Positions 22,801 through 33,757 of a stretch of DNA of 64,000 nucleotides are shown here, in pieces. The stretch lies in contig CP085828.1 of assembly GCA_020809705.1 (NCBI GenBank), positions 7,006,001 to 7,070,000 of the forward strand, written 5' to 3'. The notes under the pieces are model-generated. The model was not told the DNA's origin. It saw only the letters and a program-made list of their open reading frames with translations, and searched no databases. Each line of letters opens with the position of its first letter. Position 1 is the stretch's first letter. The stretch is from Calonectria ilicicola. Its lineage: Eukaryota > Ascomycota > Sordariomycetes > Hypocreales > Nectriaceae. Position numbers and translations under genes: made by a program.

Positions 22801-24664
22801 CTAGGTTGAGCAAATAATAGATGGCGTCACCTCCGGCCGAGTGGCTGGGCCGGGGGGTGTCACGCGAGAGACAGCAGCAGCAGCTGTACATAGTGTAGCA
22901 GAAAGCGCAACAACAGCTGCTTTATGGAGTGCATACATCATACATGGTACATGTGCATGTCTGTAGGAAGGTTACCAACACGACGCTGCAGACTTGTTGA
23001 TTTGTTACGGCGCTGCAGCGATTGGCCCGCGCTTGTATTTCTCCGCCTGCCACGGCCTGTTTTGTGCCCGACCGACCTCCCGGACGCCAGCGGTGCCAAT
23101 GCAGGGCCCCTGTATCCTTGTGTATCCCTGGACGCTTGATTCAACCGCCTGACCATCGCCCGGCCTATGAGACGCTGGCCAAGCTCGACGCTCCCCGGAA
23201 TGGCTTACCCCGGACAACATCATCATCACCATACTTGCAGCAAGCCCCCCTCTCACCCTCTAAGCAGCGCCCCCTCCTCACTGGTCTTCTTCGCTGGGGG
23301 GCCCTTCACTGGGGTCTCCTCCCTCCTGTTTCGCTCGCTCCCCTGCTGCCACCACTGCTGCTGCTGCTGCTGCGTGTGTGCCGCCATTCTGCTTTCTTCT
23401 TCTACTACCTCATTTTGTTTCTCCTCTCCACACTCGCACTACTGCTGCTTCTGCTTCTGCTGCTGCTTCTGCTGCATGGGGGCTCCACCCGCCCAGAATG
23501 TGGCCCAGCCAAAGAAGGTGGTGTCATGTTGTAAATTAATTACCGTAAACAAAACCACCCAACTGTCACAACTCAAGCCCTTTGTTGATCATCTGGAGTG
23601 CATGCCTAGCACAGCTCGTCTCGTCCCAACCACACCCCCGGCCCATCTCTCCTGTCGCGCTGTTTAGCTGTTCGGTCTGCAGATCTAGTTAAACTAGCCT
23701 CAACCACACGCGCTCGACGTCTTAACAATCCCATCAAGCCCAGCCGGCGCCTCCCACCTCCCTCCACACGCACGCGCAGGTCCCCGGATTTCCCGTGGAA
23801 TTGGTTCGACGTGATCCTAGGAGCCACACCCCATCCACATCCCATCCCATCTTCGGCCTTGCTCCGTTCGACTACTACTACTGCCACCACCCCGTCCGGT
23901 CCTCCCCTCTCTTCCCACTACACTACACTACACTGCTCTGAACTGCGCTACACACTCTGTATCCATCCATACATACATACTTCCACTTCCCTTTACGGCC
24001 CTCTTTTTCCCTCCCCCTCCCTTTCCACATCCGCTTGGTTTTCCCGTCGCCCGCCAAAGCCCAACTTCAACTTCCCTCAACCCCATTGACGACGCCAAGG
24101 CCACCCTCGCCTATCGCACCCCGTCTCGGCCGAATCCTCCCTCCCGCGGCATATTCCTCAGCCTGTTGACCAACATACGCCCCACTCCGCAATCAAGCAT
24201 CACGCCAGGCTCGGCTTGTCCTTGATCAACCGGCAACTTCCTGCGCGCTCCAGAAGGCCTCAAAAACACCTCTGGTGGCCGTTGTGCGTCTCTCATGGCC
24301 TTGCCGTGATACCCTCACCCAAAATCCGGTTAACCTCGGCTCTGAAATCGTCCCGCGACTCAGGGCAAATCTCGTAGACAATCAGCAGAGCAGACTGAGG
24401 CATGACCTGACGAGGTCCAAACCCCACGAGGCTTTTCATTTTTCGCGTAACTGCTCTCTAATCCCAGCGCCGCCATTGGGCCCAGCTACGGAACCACATC
24501 TCGTTTAAACCCAGGTCTCGGTCCCCCTACCACCAGCCTACCCCCCCCAAACATCCACTTTAACGCCGTTGCGCAACTTTGATCAAGGCGGATGGAACAG
24601 GTGCGGCACTATTTACGACGCGCGGAGCCCACCTCTCCCTTCAAACGAAGCGAGAGCTATCGTG
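19884..24664. other. Long gene-free region with low-complexity upstream DNA
   Basis: 4.8 kb without a supportable gene. From about 22.9 kb the plus strand turns pyrimidine-rich, with CTG/CTT runs (23345-23480), CACTA repeats (about 23915-23935) and long CT tracts, the usual look of promoters and long 5' leaders in this kind of genome. Open frames here use non-ATG starts or repeat-encoded Pro/Ser/Leu and mirror each other on both strands. Confidence 0.5.
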
Positions 24665-25960
24665 ATGGAGGTAGAGGCCAGTAGGCAGAACTCGACCAAT
24701 CTGCTAGAGTCATGGCGCCACCACTTGTCGCTCGGTTGTCACGATGAATGCGCCCTGCCAGCTCTGGACTTGGCCACGGCCGCCAGTGATACTACCCAGG
24801 TACCAAGATGTCCGGTTTCAAATCTGGAGGAGTTGTTGAAGAGGCCGTTGAAGGCGACGAGTCGAAATGGAGCGTGCGCCAACAGGAAAGCGCTATTACC
24901 AACAGCATCATTACCAATATCATCACCCTCATCACTGAAGCAGTCGCACGCGCTGCCAACGCAACACCACCAAACCCATCAACCAGTCGTATCAAAATTC
25001 ACATTTACCTTTTCCGAGGGCAGAATACAGCCGATTTCCATTGAGGCGCAACGTTCATTTTCACTATGTCGCGGCATCAAGCGACGCCGCTGCTTACTAG
25101 ACGTGGATGGGTTCAACACGGCCGGCATGAGCTCCAAGAAGCGAAGGTTACGGTTCGAGCTCATCACCAGTCGCCTCTCGCAGCCGTACTCACAACCCGC
25201 GACGCACATTCTCAATCGCGAGGGCCAGGAGTCTGGCGACAAGCGGTTCCTAAAGATGGCGACGACACTGGACTCGGCCAGGCGGACCACGTATTTACAC
25301 GCAACTTCCTTTTTGCGCTTCTCGACCATGAACCGCCTGCGCAAGCGGCTCAACCTGACTCAACCGGGAGCAGTTGTGAGACGGGACGATCAGGAAGCCG
25401 TGGCAGTTGTGTCAAAAGCAAATAGAGCGGCGGCATGGAGGCCCCAGAGCTTACAGGCCAGCTCCGCCGGGCGGTCACTGGCCGTCTCCCCGTTGCCCAA
25501 CGGCGGCGTGGGAATCGTGCCGACCTGGTCCTTGCCGTCGATGCCACCCCAGGTCGTCACCAAACCCCCCAGCGGCCTTTTCGCCGTCACCGCGGCCGCG
25601 CACGCGCATGTAAAACCGCCGGCCTGTCGCTTATCGTCACCGGCGGCGCTGCCTCTCCCCGTGGCCGACGTCGCCGCCACAAAGAAGCGCACCTCGCCCC
25701 GGATCCACCCGGTGCAGTCACCGGAGCTGCGGCCGGCCAGCCCGCAGGTGCCGCTCGACGACCTCGAGGAGGACAGCTTTGCGTTCCTGCACCCGCCCGA
25801 CGACGACTGGGACGACATGGGCGACGGCCAGGAGGACAGTGTATATTCTGACTTTAGCGTTTTGTTTGGGCAGGAAGCCCCCGGACCAGAGGCCAATGAT
25901 GAACGGACATATGAGGAGTACTTGGATGAATTGGACGGCATTTGCTGGGTTTCGCGGTAG
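24665..25960 (+). CDS. Conserved nuclear-type protein of unknown function
   Basis: 431 residues from the ATG at 24665; the open frame extends upstream only through a TTG, so this ATG is preferred. The protein is mostly disordered but has one compact basic core near residues 150-240: KRRRCLLDV, then SSKKRRLRFELITSRLSQPYS, PATHILNREG, and LHATSFLRFSTMNRLRKRL. I associate this pattern with conserved filamentous-fungal proteins; KRRR and KKRRLR are probable nuclear localisation signals. The last 70 residues are acidic (DLEEDSFAFLHPPDDDWDDMGDG), a common feature of transcription-linked proteins. No domain name or function can be given. The long pyrimidine-rich leader suggests regulated translation. 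Confidence 0.65.
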   Translation: MEVEASRQNSTNLLESWRHHLSLGCHDECALPALDLATAASDTTQVPRCPVSNLEELLKRPLKATSRNGACANRKALLPTASLPISSPSSLKQSHALPTQHHQTHQPVVSKFTFTFSEGRIQPISIEAQRSFSLCRGIKRRRCLLDVDGFNTAGMSSKKRRLRFELITSRLSQPYSQPATHILNREGQESGDKRFLKMATTLDSARRTTYLHATSFLRFSTMNRLRKRLNLTQPGAVVRRDDQEAVAVVSKANRAAAWRPQSLQASSAGRSLAVSPLPNGGVGIVPTWSLPSMPPQVVTKPPSGLFAVTAAAHAHVKPPACRLSSPAALPLPVADVAATKKRTSPRIHPVQSPELRPASPQVPLDDLEEDSFAFLHPPDDDWDDMGDGQEDSVYSDFSVLFGQEAPGPEANDERTYEEYLDELDGICWVSR

Positions 25961-26325
25961 CACACGCGTCAATGCATGGGTGGGTGTCCTGGTTGTGTTT
26001 TGGGAAGCGCATGTGAAAAACAAAAGTTGCAACTTCTTTGTCACTCTACTTTATTCTATCATATTTTTATTGCATAGCCTCCACTGAGGTACGGTACTAC
26101 GTGTAGTTTTTAGCAATATAAGAAACACACGCACACATATTACACATACAAACACTCATAGCTTGTGCCAGCATACCAGAGATGAGAACGAGGAGGGGTG
26201 CTTTTTTTCCCTACTCCCGGATTACTACATTGAGTTACTTCTCCCGTCCCGTGTGTCTCCCCAGCTTTTCCTGTCGGTTACCACGGTGTAGGGCTCACCT
26301 ACATCACACCCTCACGGCCACCCTG
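25961..26325. other. Intergenic, convergent 3' ends
   Basis: 365-bp spacer between two convergent genes. An ACAC-rich, AT-rich patch at 26100-26160 probably holds the 3' end signals. No gene is supported. Confidence 0.45.
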
Positions 26326-26941
26326 TCAGTCTCCCCGCTTCTCAAGTTTGGAAGCCCGGTCCTTTGCAATGTCACACATGGCCTGCCAATGGTGAGCAAT
26401 CTCTCAAAGTTGTACCACGCGATGCGCATTTCGTGATGGTGGTGGTGGTGCCTACCTGCAACGCGGCTTCGACCTCGCTGGCAAAGTCGCCTCTTGTGAT
26501 CCTAGCCTTCATATCCTGCATGATCTCGGGTCGTCCCCGCCCATTAACAAAGACAACGTACCGGAGCCCCGGGAACTTGGTCTCGTACTCCTGGTTCAGC
26601 TGGGCAAGCTCCTCGCCCTCGCCCTGGAGGTTGGCCTGCTCCGCAGCTGACTGGGCCGATTCGACCTTTCGGGCGCCCAGGCGAGGGTGGGAGCCCAGGA
26701 TGGAGAGGAGGGCAGCATCAGGATTTGCCACGGTGCCGTTGTTGGCGGCGGCCCTGGACTTGAGTCGCATGTGGCAGGCATCGATCAGGTCTGGGTACGA
26801 CGGGTATTCAGCCGCGGTGCGCATGACGGGGAGCAGAGCGTCATGGATGGCTGGGCTGGGCTCAAACAGGAGATCTAGAACCTGGGTCTGTTCCGCGTCG
26901 CCCTTGGTAGCGAGGGACGTTATGGAAGGGAGGCTCAACAT
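26326..26941 (-). CDS. OHCU decarboxylase (urate catabolism), two exons
   Basis: Exons 26941-26456 and 26382-26326 join through a 73-nt intron (donor GTAGGC, acceptor GGCAG) and give 180 residues. The enzyme converts 2-oxo-4-hydroxy-4-carboxy-5-ureidoimidazoline to S-allantoin, the last step of urate oxidation. Evidence: the opening MLSLPSITSLATKG and VLDLLFEPSPAIHD, the catalytic-histidine motif GSHPRLGARKV, an SAAEQ glutamate segment, and a fungal YVVFVNGRGRPEIM strand in place of the bacterial FIVCAKG. The join restores the expected C-terminal helix AMCDIAKDRASKL. The longer frame to 27025 starts with TTG and is rejected. The neighbouring divergent promoter has many GATA sites, which fits control by nitrogen availability. 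Confidence 0.9.
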
Positions 26942-27609
26942 GATTGGGCTGGCCCCGACGAGGGGGTGGTTGGGTTTGAGTGTTTCGCGGAACCAAGATG
27001 ACAGCGTCGTCTGTCCAGGGAGCAAAGCAGGCTTTCACCGGGGGAGAGATGAGGTTGATGTACTATGAGTGGCACAAATGCAGGGTATCACACAAGAGGC
27101 GCCTCGGGTGGCTTACTTGACTGGCCGCCGGCCGGATGGCGGAGATGTGCGGTCATGTCTTGACGCGGTGCTCCCCGCTCTTGTGGAACACACCAACTCT
27201 AGAGGAGAGGGTGTGCTGGGGAGGAATAAGTAATTACGGAGGGGAGCGATGCGGTGATGGCGGCGGCGGGGAGAGAGGGGGAGGGGGGTGAAGGCGATAA
27301 GGATGATAAGATATGCACATTCAGATCAGATAGCAAGTTACTGACTGTCATGAGTTAGTTGGTTAGTTAGTCGACCTATTTTGAGTTGATTAATTAATTA
27401 CAAGGAAGAGGTGCAGCTTGGACCCATCAGTTATCTTATCTTATCTTATCACCCGTGACCTGTCTGGAGCTACCGTGTTTGGGTGGTCAGTGCACCCTCA
27501 AAATCTCAACCGCGAGATCGTCGTCGCAACCGAGCACGAGACGAGAAAGACGCCATCTGTCGCGACACAGAGCAATTGAGTCTTTTCCGAGCTTAGAGTC
27601 GCAGTCGCC
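26942..27609. promoter_or_regulatory. Divergent promoter of OHCU decarboxylase and Prp19
   Basis: 668 bp separate the two start codons, which face away from each other. The region contains purine-rich tracts (27240-27290), the GATA-site cluster annotated separately, GTTAGTTA and TTAATTAA runs (27355-27402), and then the Prp19 leader. There is no other gene. Confidence 0.6.
27296..27450. promoter_or_regulatory. Cluster of GATA-factor sites
   Basis: Two GATAAG sites lie on the plus strand (27296-27301 and 27305-27310), with further GATA cores at 27310 and 27329. A perfect fourfold TTATC repeat at 27431-27450 reads as GATAA on the minus strand. HGATAR is the binding core of fungal GATA factors such as AreA/NIT2, which act best on paired sites and switch on purine-catabolic genes when good nitrogen is scarce. 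The target is inferred to be the OHCU decarboxylase gene. Confidence 0.6.
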
Positions 27610-29267
27610 ATGCTTTGTGGAAGTTTGTGCCCCCGGCTTTTCCTGCGTAGATTTTCGCATCGTGCTGACCCGAGCTGCAGTTTCTGGGGAGGCTCCCCAA
27701 GAGCCCGTCGTGTCCAAGAAGTCCGGTGCGTACAATGTCTCTGCCTGGACGCCGCCATGCCCTCACCGTGCTAACCCGCATCGCCAGGCGTCGTCTACGA
27801 GAAGCGACTCATCGAGCAGTACATCAACGAGCACGGCACCGAGCCTAGCTCCGGCGAATCACTCACCACCGAAGACCTTCTCTCCATCCACTCGTCGCGT
27901 ATTGTTCGCCCGCGTCCTCCCACCCTCACCTCCATCCCCGCCCTGCTCGCCACCTTCCAGAACGAATGGGACGCCCTTGCGCTCGAGACGTACAACTTGA
28001 AGGAGCAGCTTGCGCGAACCCGTGAGGAGCTTGCGACGGCTCTGTACCAGCACGATGCCGCCGTTCGAGTCATTGCCCGACTTACGAGGGAGCGCGACGA
28101 GGCCAGAGATGCCCTGAGCAAGGTGACTGTGTCGGGAGGCGCCGCTGGAGATTCAATGGTTGTGGATACCGTGGAGCAGCTCTCCGAGGAGCTTGCTACC
28201 CGTGTGGACGAGACTCATCAGACGTACGTGGTTGTGCTGGTTCATCTTTGATGTCGAGGGCTAACATGGGTAATAGACTGTCCAAGGGCCGCAAGAAGCG
28301 CCCCGTTCCCGAGGGCTGGGTCAGCGCAGAGGAGATTTCTAATTTCGCCGTCGGAGCGACAAACGCACTCCCCGTGCCCCAGGCCACATCGCTGGGCGTC
28401 GAGGGCGACTACGCCGTGGTTGGTGGTTTGAAGGGTGATGCTGCTGTCTACTCTGTCGGCGCCGATAAGGTGGAGCGACAGGTTCCTGTCAACGAGCCCG
28501 TAACCGACACCATCTGGACCGGATCCAAGGTCATCTTTGCCACTGGCCAGGGCTCAGTCAAGATCTTTGACAGCGGCGAGGAAGTGGCTTCTCTGAGTGA
28601 GCACTCTGGTGCTGTCACAGCCTTGAGCGTGCACCCTGGTGGTGAGCTGGTGGCTTCAGTGGGCAGCGACAAGGGCATTGTCTTTTACGACCTTAACTCG
28701 CAGAAGCGGGCTGCTCGTGCTTACACCGATGCTGGTGAGTATTATCCGAATCAATACACGTCTGTCTCATCCACAACTAACTGTCTTCTAGCTTTGACTG
28801 CTTGCGCTTTCCACCCTGACGGTCACCTGTTTGCCGCCGGTACCTCCTCTGGCGATATCAAGCTCTTCATGACCAAGACTCTCGAACAGGCCGCTGTATT
28901 CAAGCTCGGTGCCCCTATCCAGGCTCTCGCATTCTCCGAGAACGGTTACTGGTTTGCCGCCACGGCTAAGGGCCAGACCTCGGTTACCATTTTCGACCTG
29001 CGAAAGGAGGGAGATGCCGCCGTGGCCAAGACACTCGAGGCTGGCGGCGCTGTCCAGTCCCTGTCCTGGGACTACAGCAGCCAGTTCCTGGCGGCCGGTG
29101 GTCCTTCTGGCGTTACTGTGTATCAGTACACCAAGTCTAGCAAGAACTGGAGCGAGCCCCTGAAGAGCGCCGTCCCCGCGGTCGCTATCCAGTGGGGCGA
29201 GCAGGGCAAGAAGCTGGTGACGGTGAATGGCGAGGGCGTTGTTAGCATACTCGGCGCGCAGGAATAG
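27610..29267 (+). CDS. PRP19: Pre-mRNA-processing factor 19, U-box ubiquitin ligase, five exons
   Basis: Exons 27610-27622, 27681-27725, 27788-28223, 28277-28734 and 28792-29267 give 475 residues. Prp19 is the core of the NineTeen complex that activates the spliceosome and acts in DNA repair. The 13-nt first exon and GTTTGT donor are needed to make the expected start MLCGISGEAPQEPVVSKKSG. The U-box (residues 1-65) continues with VVYEKRLIEQYINEHG; next comes the Prp19 tetramerising coiled coil (IPALLATFQNEWDALALET, about 75-135). A KGRKKRPVPEGW linker precedes a seven-blade WD40 domain, for example SLSEHSGAVTALSVHPGGEL and ACAFHPDGHLFAAGTSSGD, ending at GVVSILGAQE. Each intron is 53-62 nt and all joins keep frame. 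Length fits the family. Confidence 0.93.
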
Positions 29268-29901
29268 AACATGACGACATTTACAGGTTGAAAGATTGAT
29301 TTTTTGGCAAAGGGGCGGAGGAGGAGCAAAGTGAAATTTAATGGCTGTACAACTAAGGCCTTGGAGACTGGTCGAAGGGCTGGGCAGAGGAGATGACGGC
29401 TTTTACACAAAATGAAAGATATTTTTTTGCTGTGTCTATAATTTTTAGGATCCATGAATATGTTGCGCAATGAATATTATACGGTATCCCCCAGCAATGT
29501 CTACGTTGAATGATCAATGTGCACGTTGATGATGTTAATATTAACAGGTCCTACTTTTGCCGACGCAACGATCGCAGTTTACGACAACTTGTTAAAAATA
29601 AAAATAAAAAAGAATCCCCATAGCAGATAAGTAAATAAAAGGGCTAAAACCCGCTGGGGAATTCGCATGGCTAATGATTTCGTTGGGCATCTTTATTTAA
29701 GGCCAAGTTCTATAGGGTAATCTATTGCCTGGCCCACATTTGCATGTCTAAGTAACAGCCAACATGACATTTTCCGCTGATCGAAAACCCGCCAACTGCA
29801 AACAAAATCCGTTGCCTCAACCTCGTGTTATGAAATATCATAGTTAGCCTCAAATTATTCGCCTGTCTCACAGCGATCAGTTCATTCTTTGCGCAAACAA
29901 C
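29268..29901. other. Intergenic, start of accessory DNA
   Basis: AT-rich spacer after the Prp19 stop. It holds the Prp19 3' end and nothing else I can support. Confidence 0.4.
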
Positions 29902-30303
29902 ATGGCAGCACGTCGCATAATTTCTTTGGAGCTTTCCACGACTGGAATAATGGATAGCTTCTTTCGGATTCAGGCTGAGAGCGGTGTCAAATACATCACT
30001 ATTGCAGCCGGCGCCCTTGATGCGAAGTCATTGTGGGATATGCCGTTGGAATTCCAGACGATCCTTCCTCCTCTCCCATACAGCGAGGCAAGTTGGAATT
30101 TCGCATATATTCTCAAAAACATGGCTTCTGGTCAGCTTGAGGCCCAAGTATCCCAAAAGGCGCTCCCAGGTGTGCAGACGGTCTGGCACCACGAAAAGGA
30201 CAAATTTTTGGACCTCCAGAGGGATAAGATAATTAAATCACTTTTCTTGTCCTTTACATTGCAGTTTTTGTACCATAGGACTGACTATTCAGTAAAACAC
30301 TGA
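29902..30303 (+). pseudogene. Truncated N-terminal region of a fungal kinase-like protein
   Basis: 133 codons from an ATG in good context (ACAACATGGC). The sequence follows the N-terminal region of a large family of fungal kinase-like proteins: VKYITI, then LEFQTILPPLPY, an SWNFAYI segment and LPGVQTVWHHEK before a basic DKIIK. In full-length members the kinase fold follows directly. Here the frame ends about 25 residues later in a hydrophobic, non-conserved tail and no kinase motifs are found downstream before the converging APH gene. I therefore read it as a truncated relic; a short functional protein cannot be excluded. Confidence 0.5.
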
Positions 30304-30442
30304 AGTATCAAACCATCTTGTCCTCAATCAAGCAGATGTGGCGTGTTCGTAGCATAGGTGAAAGACAGTTTATTTTCCCAACTTCTCACTGCCAGGCGGA
30401 AAGTATATAAAAGAACTAAAAACCCCATATGTCATATTCTCA

Positions 30443-31503
30443 CTAAGTAGCACCTGTAGCGCGTTTATACGCTCTTGAAAACTGGTGGATAGCTTGAATA
30501 TTGTCTTCATTTACCGTCAAATGGCCCTGGAACATGATGCTATACATTAAATAGGTGTCTTGTGCTTGTCTTGCGATGTCAGCCCTTAACGCCCACATTA
30601 ACAAACTATGAGGAAGCCAACCAGTATGCTCAAAGTCGATAATTATCATCTGACTTAGCGGGTCGCTGGGGTCCTTCATCAAAAAATTACCGAAATTAAG
30701 ATCGCAGCAGCATAACCTAAGGCTATCAGATTCCAAGTTGACAGTTAACTGCTGAACAAAGCGATCCGCCTTCGTACATCATTAGTTTAGGTGGCCCACC
30801 CGTCGACATGAGAAATTTCGCCTACCTCAATGACACCATTCATATAGTCCTCAAGATCTTTCACATCAGAGAACTCTCTTGGTGCTTCAGGGTCATCATA
30901 CCCGAATACATGGTTAATGATTAGACCACCACCATGCGGTCCCAGGCTGATTTTTGACGTGGGATGAAGTAATAGCAAAAATGATACGAACCCCACAATC
31001 TTGTCTTTATACAATTTAACCATCATCTCAGAATTTTCAACCTCATCGTCAGACCGAGGCTTGGGGTTCATCAACTCGTCGAAAGATCTGAGATGGGTCC
31101 TTGACGAGTCTCCAATCGGCCCATACCCGGACTGGATGTTTCGAATAATCTCATGCATCGGTGTTCCTGTGATATATTCCATGACGATCAAACCGTAGTC
31201 GAATCCGTTAATTTCAACATGGAACACATCAAAAATCTGAGGGACATAGAAGCCCTGCCTTGTTTGCTGGTCTGCCTTTTGTATTGCGTTCCATACGTAC
31301 ATCTGTGTTCTTGCTTCTGCGTTTACTAGCCTCATAGTTTCATCGTCGTAGATGTACTTGACCCATACGGGGCTGTGAAGGCCTCTTGGATGATAATAGA
31401 ACCCTCGGATATTTCGATAGTTCATGCGGGTGTGGTTGTTGGCTATTTCGGCTTTTGTTGCTTCAACAACTTCATCTCGGTCAGGGATCCAATTAGTATC
31501 CAT
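30443..31503 (-). CDS. Aminoglycoside-phosphotransferase-like kinase, two exons
   Basis: Exons 31503-30826 and 30769-30443 join through a 56-nt intron and give 334 residues. The acceptor is an unusual AAG, but the join restores the frame and a branch site (ACTAAT) is well placed. The ATG at 31503 is used because the longer frame begins with TTG. Fold hallmarks of the APH/choline-kinase-like family: WVKYIYDDE with the nucleotide lysine, YGLIVMEYITGTPMHE hinge, catalytic loop CDLNFGN (Asp 249, Asn 254; a Cys stands where many relatives have His) and the metal site IIIDFEHTGWLP (Asp 271). In fungi this family is large and its substrates are unknown; antibiotic resistance should not be assumed. 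Confidence 0.8.
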
Positions 31504-32287
31504 CGCCAATTACAGACTTCACAAATAAGCCTGAGGATTTCAAAGGCCAAAAAGTTTCCAAATGAAAAGCTCTTTCGGAGAATTCTCAGTACACGAGGAC
31601 GGTAACAATTTAAAAACATATAATAGTCATGTAGAGTTGACATCAGTAAATGAGCGAGACTGAAAGAAGTACTTATAGTTGAAGAAGTAGGAGCTAAACT
31701 GAGAACAGAAGCCTTTATGCGCAAAGGTTGCAGCCCAAACAGGCGTGAATGGGGTCAAAATGGCAGAGGTAGCAAGCTAGGAGAGCGCTCGACCGATTTC
31801 ACAGCCGTTTACGCCACGGTTCTCAGATATGGGAATAGTCTCATAACCTTAACTTATTCAATGCGGAAGATGAGGTCTGATGTATCTCCAATGATCCCTG
31901 GTACAAATCTTCTCAATAAGGAACAATGTACCACTAGTGTCTAGCTGCCTTGTTAGTCGAGGAACTATTGCGCATTACATTGACTGCCGGATCCGGATAG
32001 TCTAGGTGCTAAGATGGTGCACGTGCAATCATCTCGGTTCGTCCGAAGTATTGTGAACAAAGCAATTTGCAATCCCGTGCACAGAAAATGACGTAAACTG
32101 CGCCTCAGCTTCTCACTAGATGTTACTAGTTTGAGGAGAATAATGCAAGTGGATGCTTGTCACTATTGGAACCTCGGTTGTAGCGAGCTGCTATCTTGAA
32201 CCACTCTTGGTTACAAAGAAAATTTTACCATCCTTGCAATAAAGAAAGGGTCATAAGGTCTCCATCTCCTAGCTTATCTTATTTCCC
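31504..32287. other. Intergenic
   Basis: 0.8-kb spacer between the promoter of the APH-like gene and the 3' end of the next minus-strand gene. No gene is supported. Confidence 0.4.
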
Positions 32288-33301
32288 TCACGTTGTGTTG
32301 CCAAAAACTGGTATCTTGCGCGGCCCAGGCTGATGATGCTCATAGGGAAGCCGTACTTCATACTCGAAATCGCCATCATCATCATCGACAGGCGTTTCTT
32401 TATTGATGAATTGTGTTAGCTTCACTCTGCATGTCTCATAACGTTTAGCATTCGATCCTAGCCTTGCAAATACAACTGGACATGGATCGATTCGGTTCCT
32501 ACTGTATCTGCGGCCAATCAAAGTATGGAAAGGCTCTAGTAGGATAATTTCCTTCATATGCCAAACATCTTCCGGTTCCCAACTCACAAACCCGACCCGG
32601 TGAAGGCGACAAAACCATTGAGTCCTAAATGTATTAGTGTGAGGAATCCCTTGACATGAATCGCGAAATAGGCGGGGGGTCCACTTACACAAAGTCGCGA
32701 CATCCATTGGGGTGACCAATCAACTCTTGATTCCGTCCGGGGCGTTCCTTTCTTGAGCCAGAAGCGACTTGCACAACAGGGACCAAAGATTTGGCAATGA
32801 TCACGTACTCGAATGGTAGTAGCTCATCAGCAATTTGAATGAACTGCTCAACTATTAGGTCACCCCCCACCAATTTGGAACCGAAATTGGGCTAAAGCAC
32901 TGAAAGATTGGTCCATAGTAAGTGACATTGGCTTTAAGGTCAATGTGCGGCAGACTAGGATAGATGGATCAGGAAGTTCTACTGATATCCTGATGCTCGC
33001 ACATATTTTTTTGCGTCCATCCACCCAATATTGGAAGCTGAAAAATCCCAGCGGTTAGATCGATGGCGTAAGTATCGATATAGGAAGATATTTACCAGTG
33101 TTTGAGAATGAGCCGCAACACCCAGTGGTTCTTGTCTTTTCCTACATTTCGTTTAACCGGGTCTGCTAAATCAAATCCCGGTTGTAGTACTTCAACAAGG
33201 CATGCTGTAACGATCGAGTCTTTCATCCATGTGTCCAATGTGTCCTTTGGTGTATCCTGCGGTATCGCAGAAGATCTTTTTCTTCTATCAGGCCTGGGCA
33301 T
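32288..33301 (-). CDS. Unrecognised protein, four exons
   Basis: Exons 33301-33096, 33037-32983, 32891-32689 and 32624-32288 give 266 residues. Joins 1 (58 nt, donor GTAAAT, acceptor TTCAG) and 3 (64 nt, donor GTAAGT, acceptor TTTAG with a CTAAT branch) are strong. Join 2 (91 nt, donor GTAGAA, acceptor TTTAG) is chosen because it is the one that links the frames. The joined product has IPQDTPKDTLDTWMKDSIV at the N-terminus, a basic FQYWVDGRKKICASIR segment, VEQFIQIADELLPFEYV, and FCRLHRVGFVSWEPEDVW. No signal peptide, membrane helix or known catalytic motif is seen. The family is unknown to me; confidence is in the presence of a spliced gene rather than in its role. Confidence 0.5.
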
Positions 33302-33645
33302 GGTTAATGATGAAGCAAGCTCTTATTGAATGGAAACGGACCAAATGAGAGGACTTGGGGTTTTATAACATGTACCAGGCACATTGATGGTGACAGCACA
33401 AAGAATATGAAACGACAAAGAATTCCTTTGCTACAATCAAAGTGTTGATCAAAAGGAAGTTCTCCGCCAACAAAGAAAATTCCAACCTCCTGTGCCCAAA
33501 TTAAAACGTTCATCAATGGAACAAAACCTGGAACGAATTTGATGCGTAGATTCAAGGCTTAAGACACGTACTGTTAATATAGCTTACTGTGTTTTGCATA
33601 ACATCGGATGTTTATACACGAGAGTCATGTACTCACATTTTTAAG

Positions 33646-33670
33646 TACAAATACTAATAATCTATACTAG
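33646..33670 (+). repeat. Dispersed 25-nt repeat, copy 1
   Basis: This 25-nt sequence is identical to 43849-43873, and weaker similarity continues for about 18 nt to the right. It is not part of any gene and may be the end of an old mobile element or a shared duplication. Confidence 0.6.
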
Positions 33671-33757
33671 TATGAAGATAAGGCCTGTATAAATTCACTA
33701 TAATAGTATCTCTGGCGCTTCTCCCAGTTATGAGTTGAGTTTTAGTCTCACGATGTC

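Noticed and set aside
22380..24520. Many overlapping frames on both strands upstream of the gene at 24665
   Set aside because: They are rich in repeat-encoded Leu, Pro and Ser, mostly lack ATG starts and mirror each other; the DNA looks like promoter and leader.
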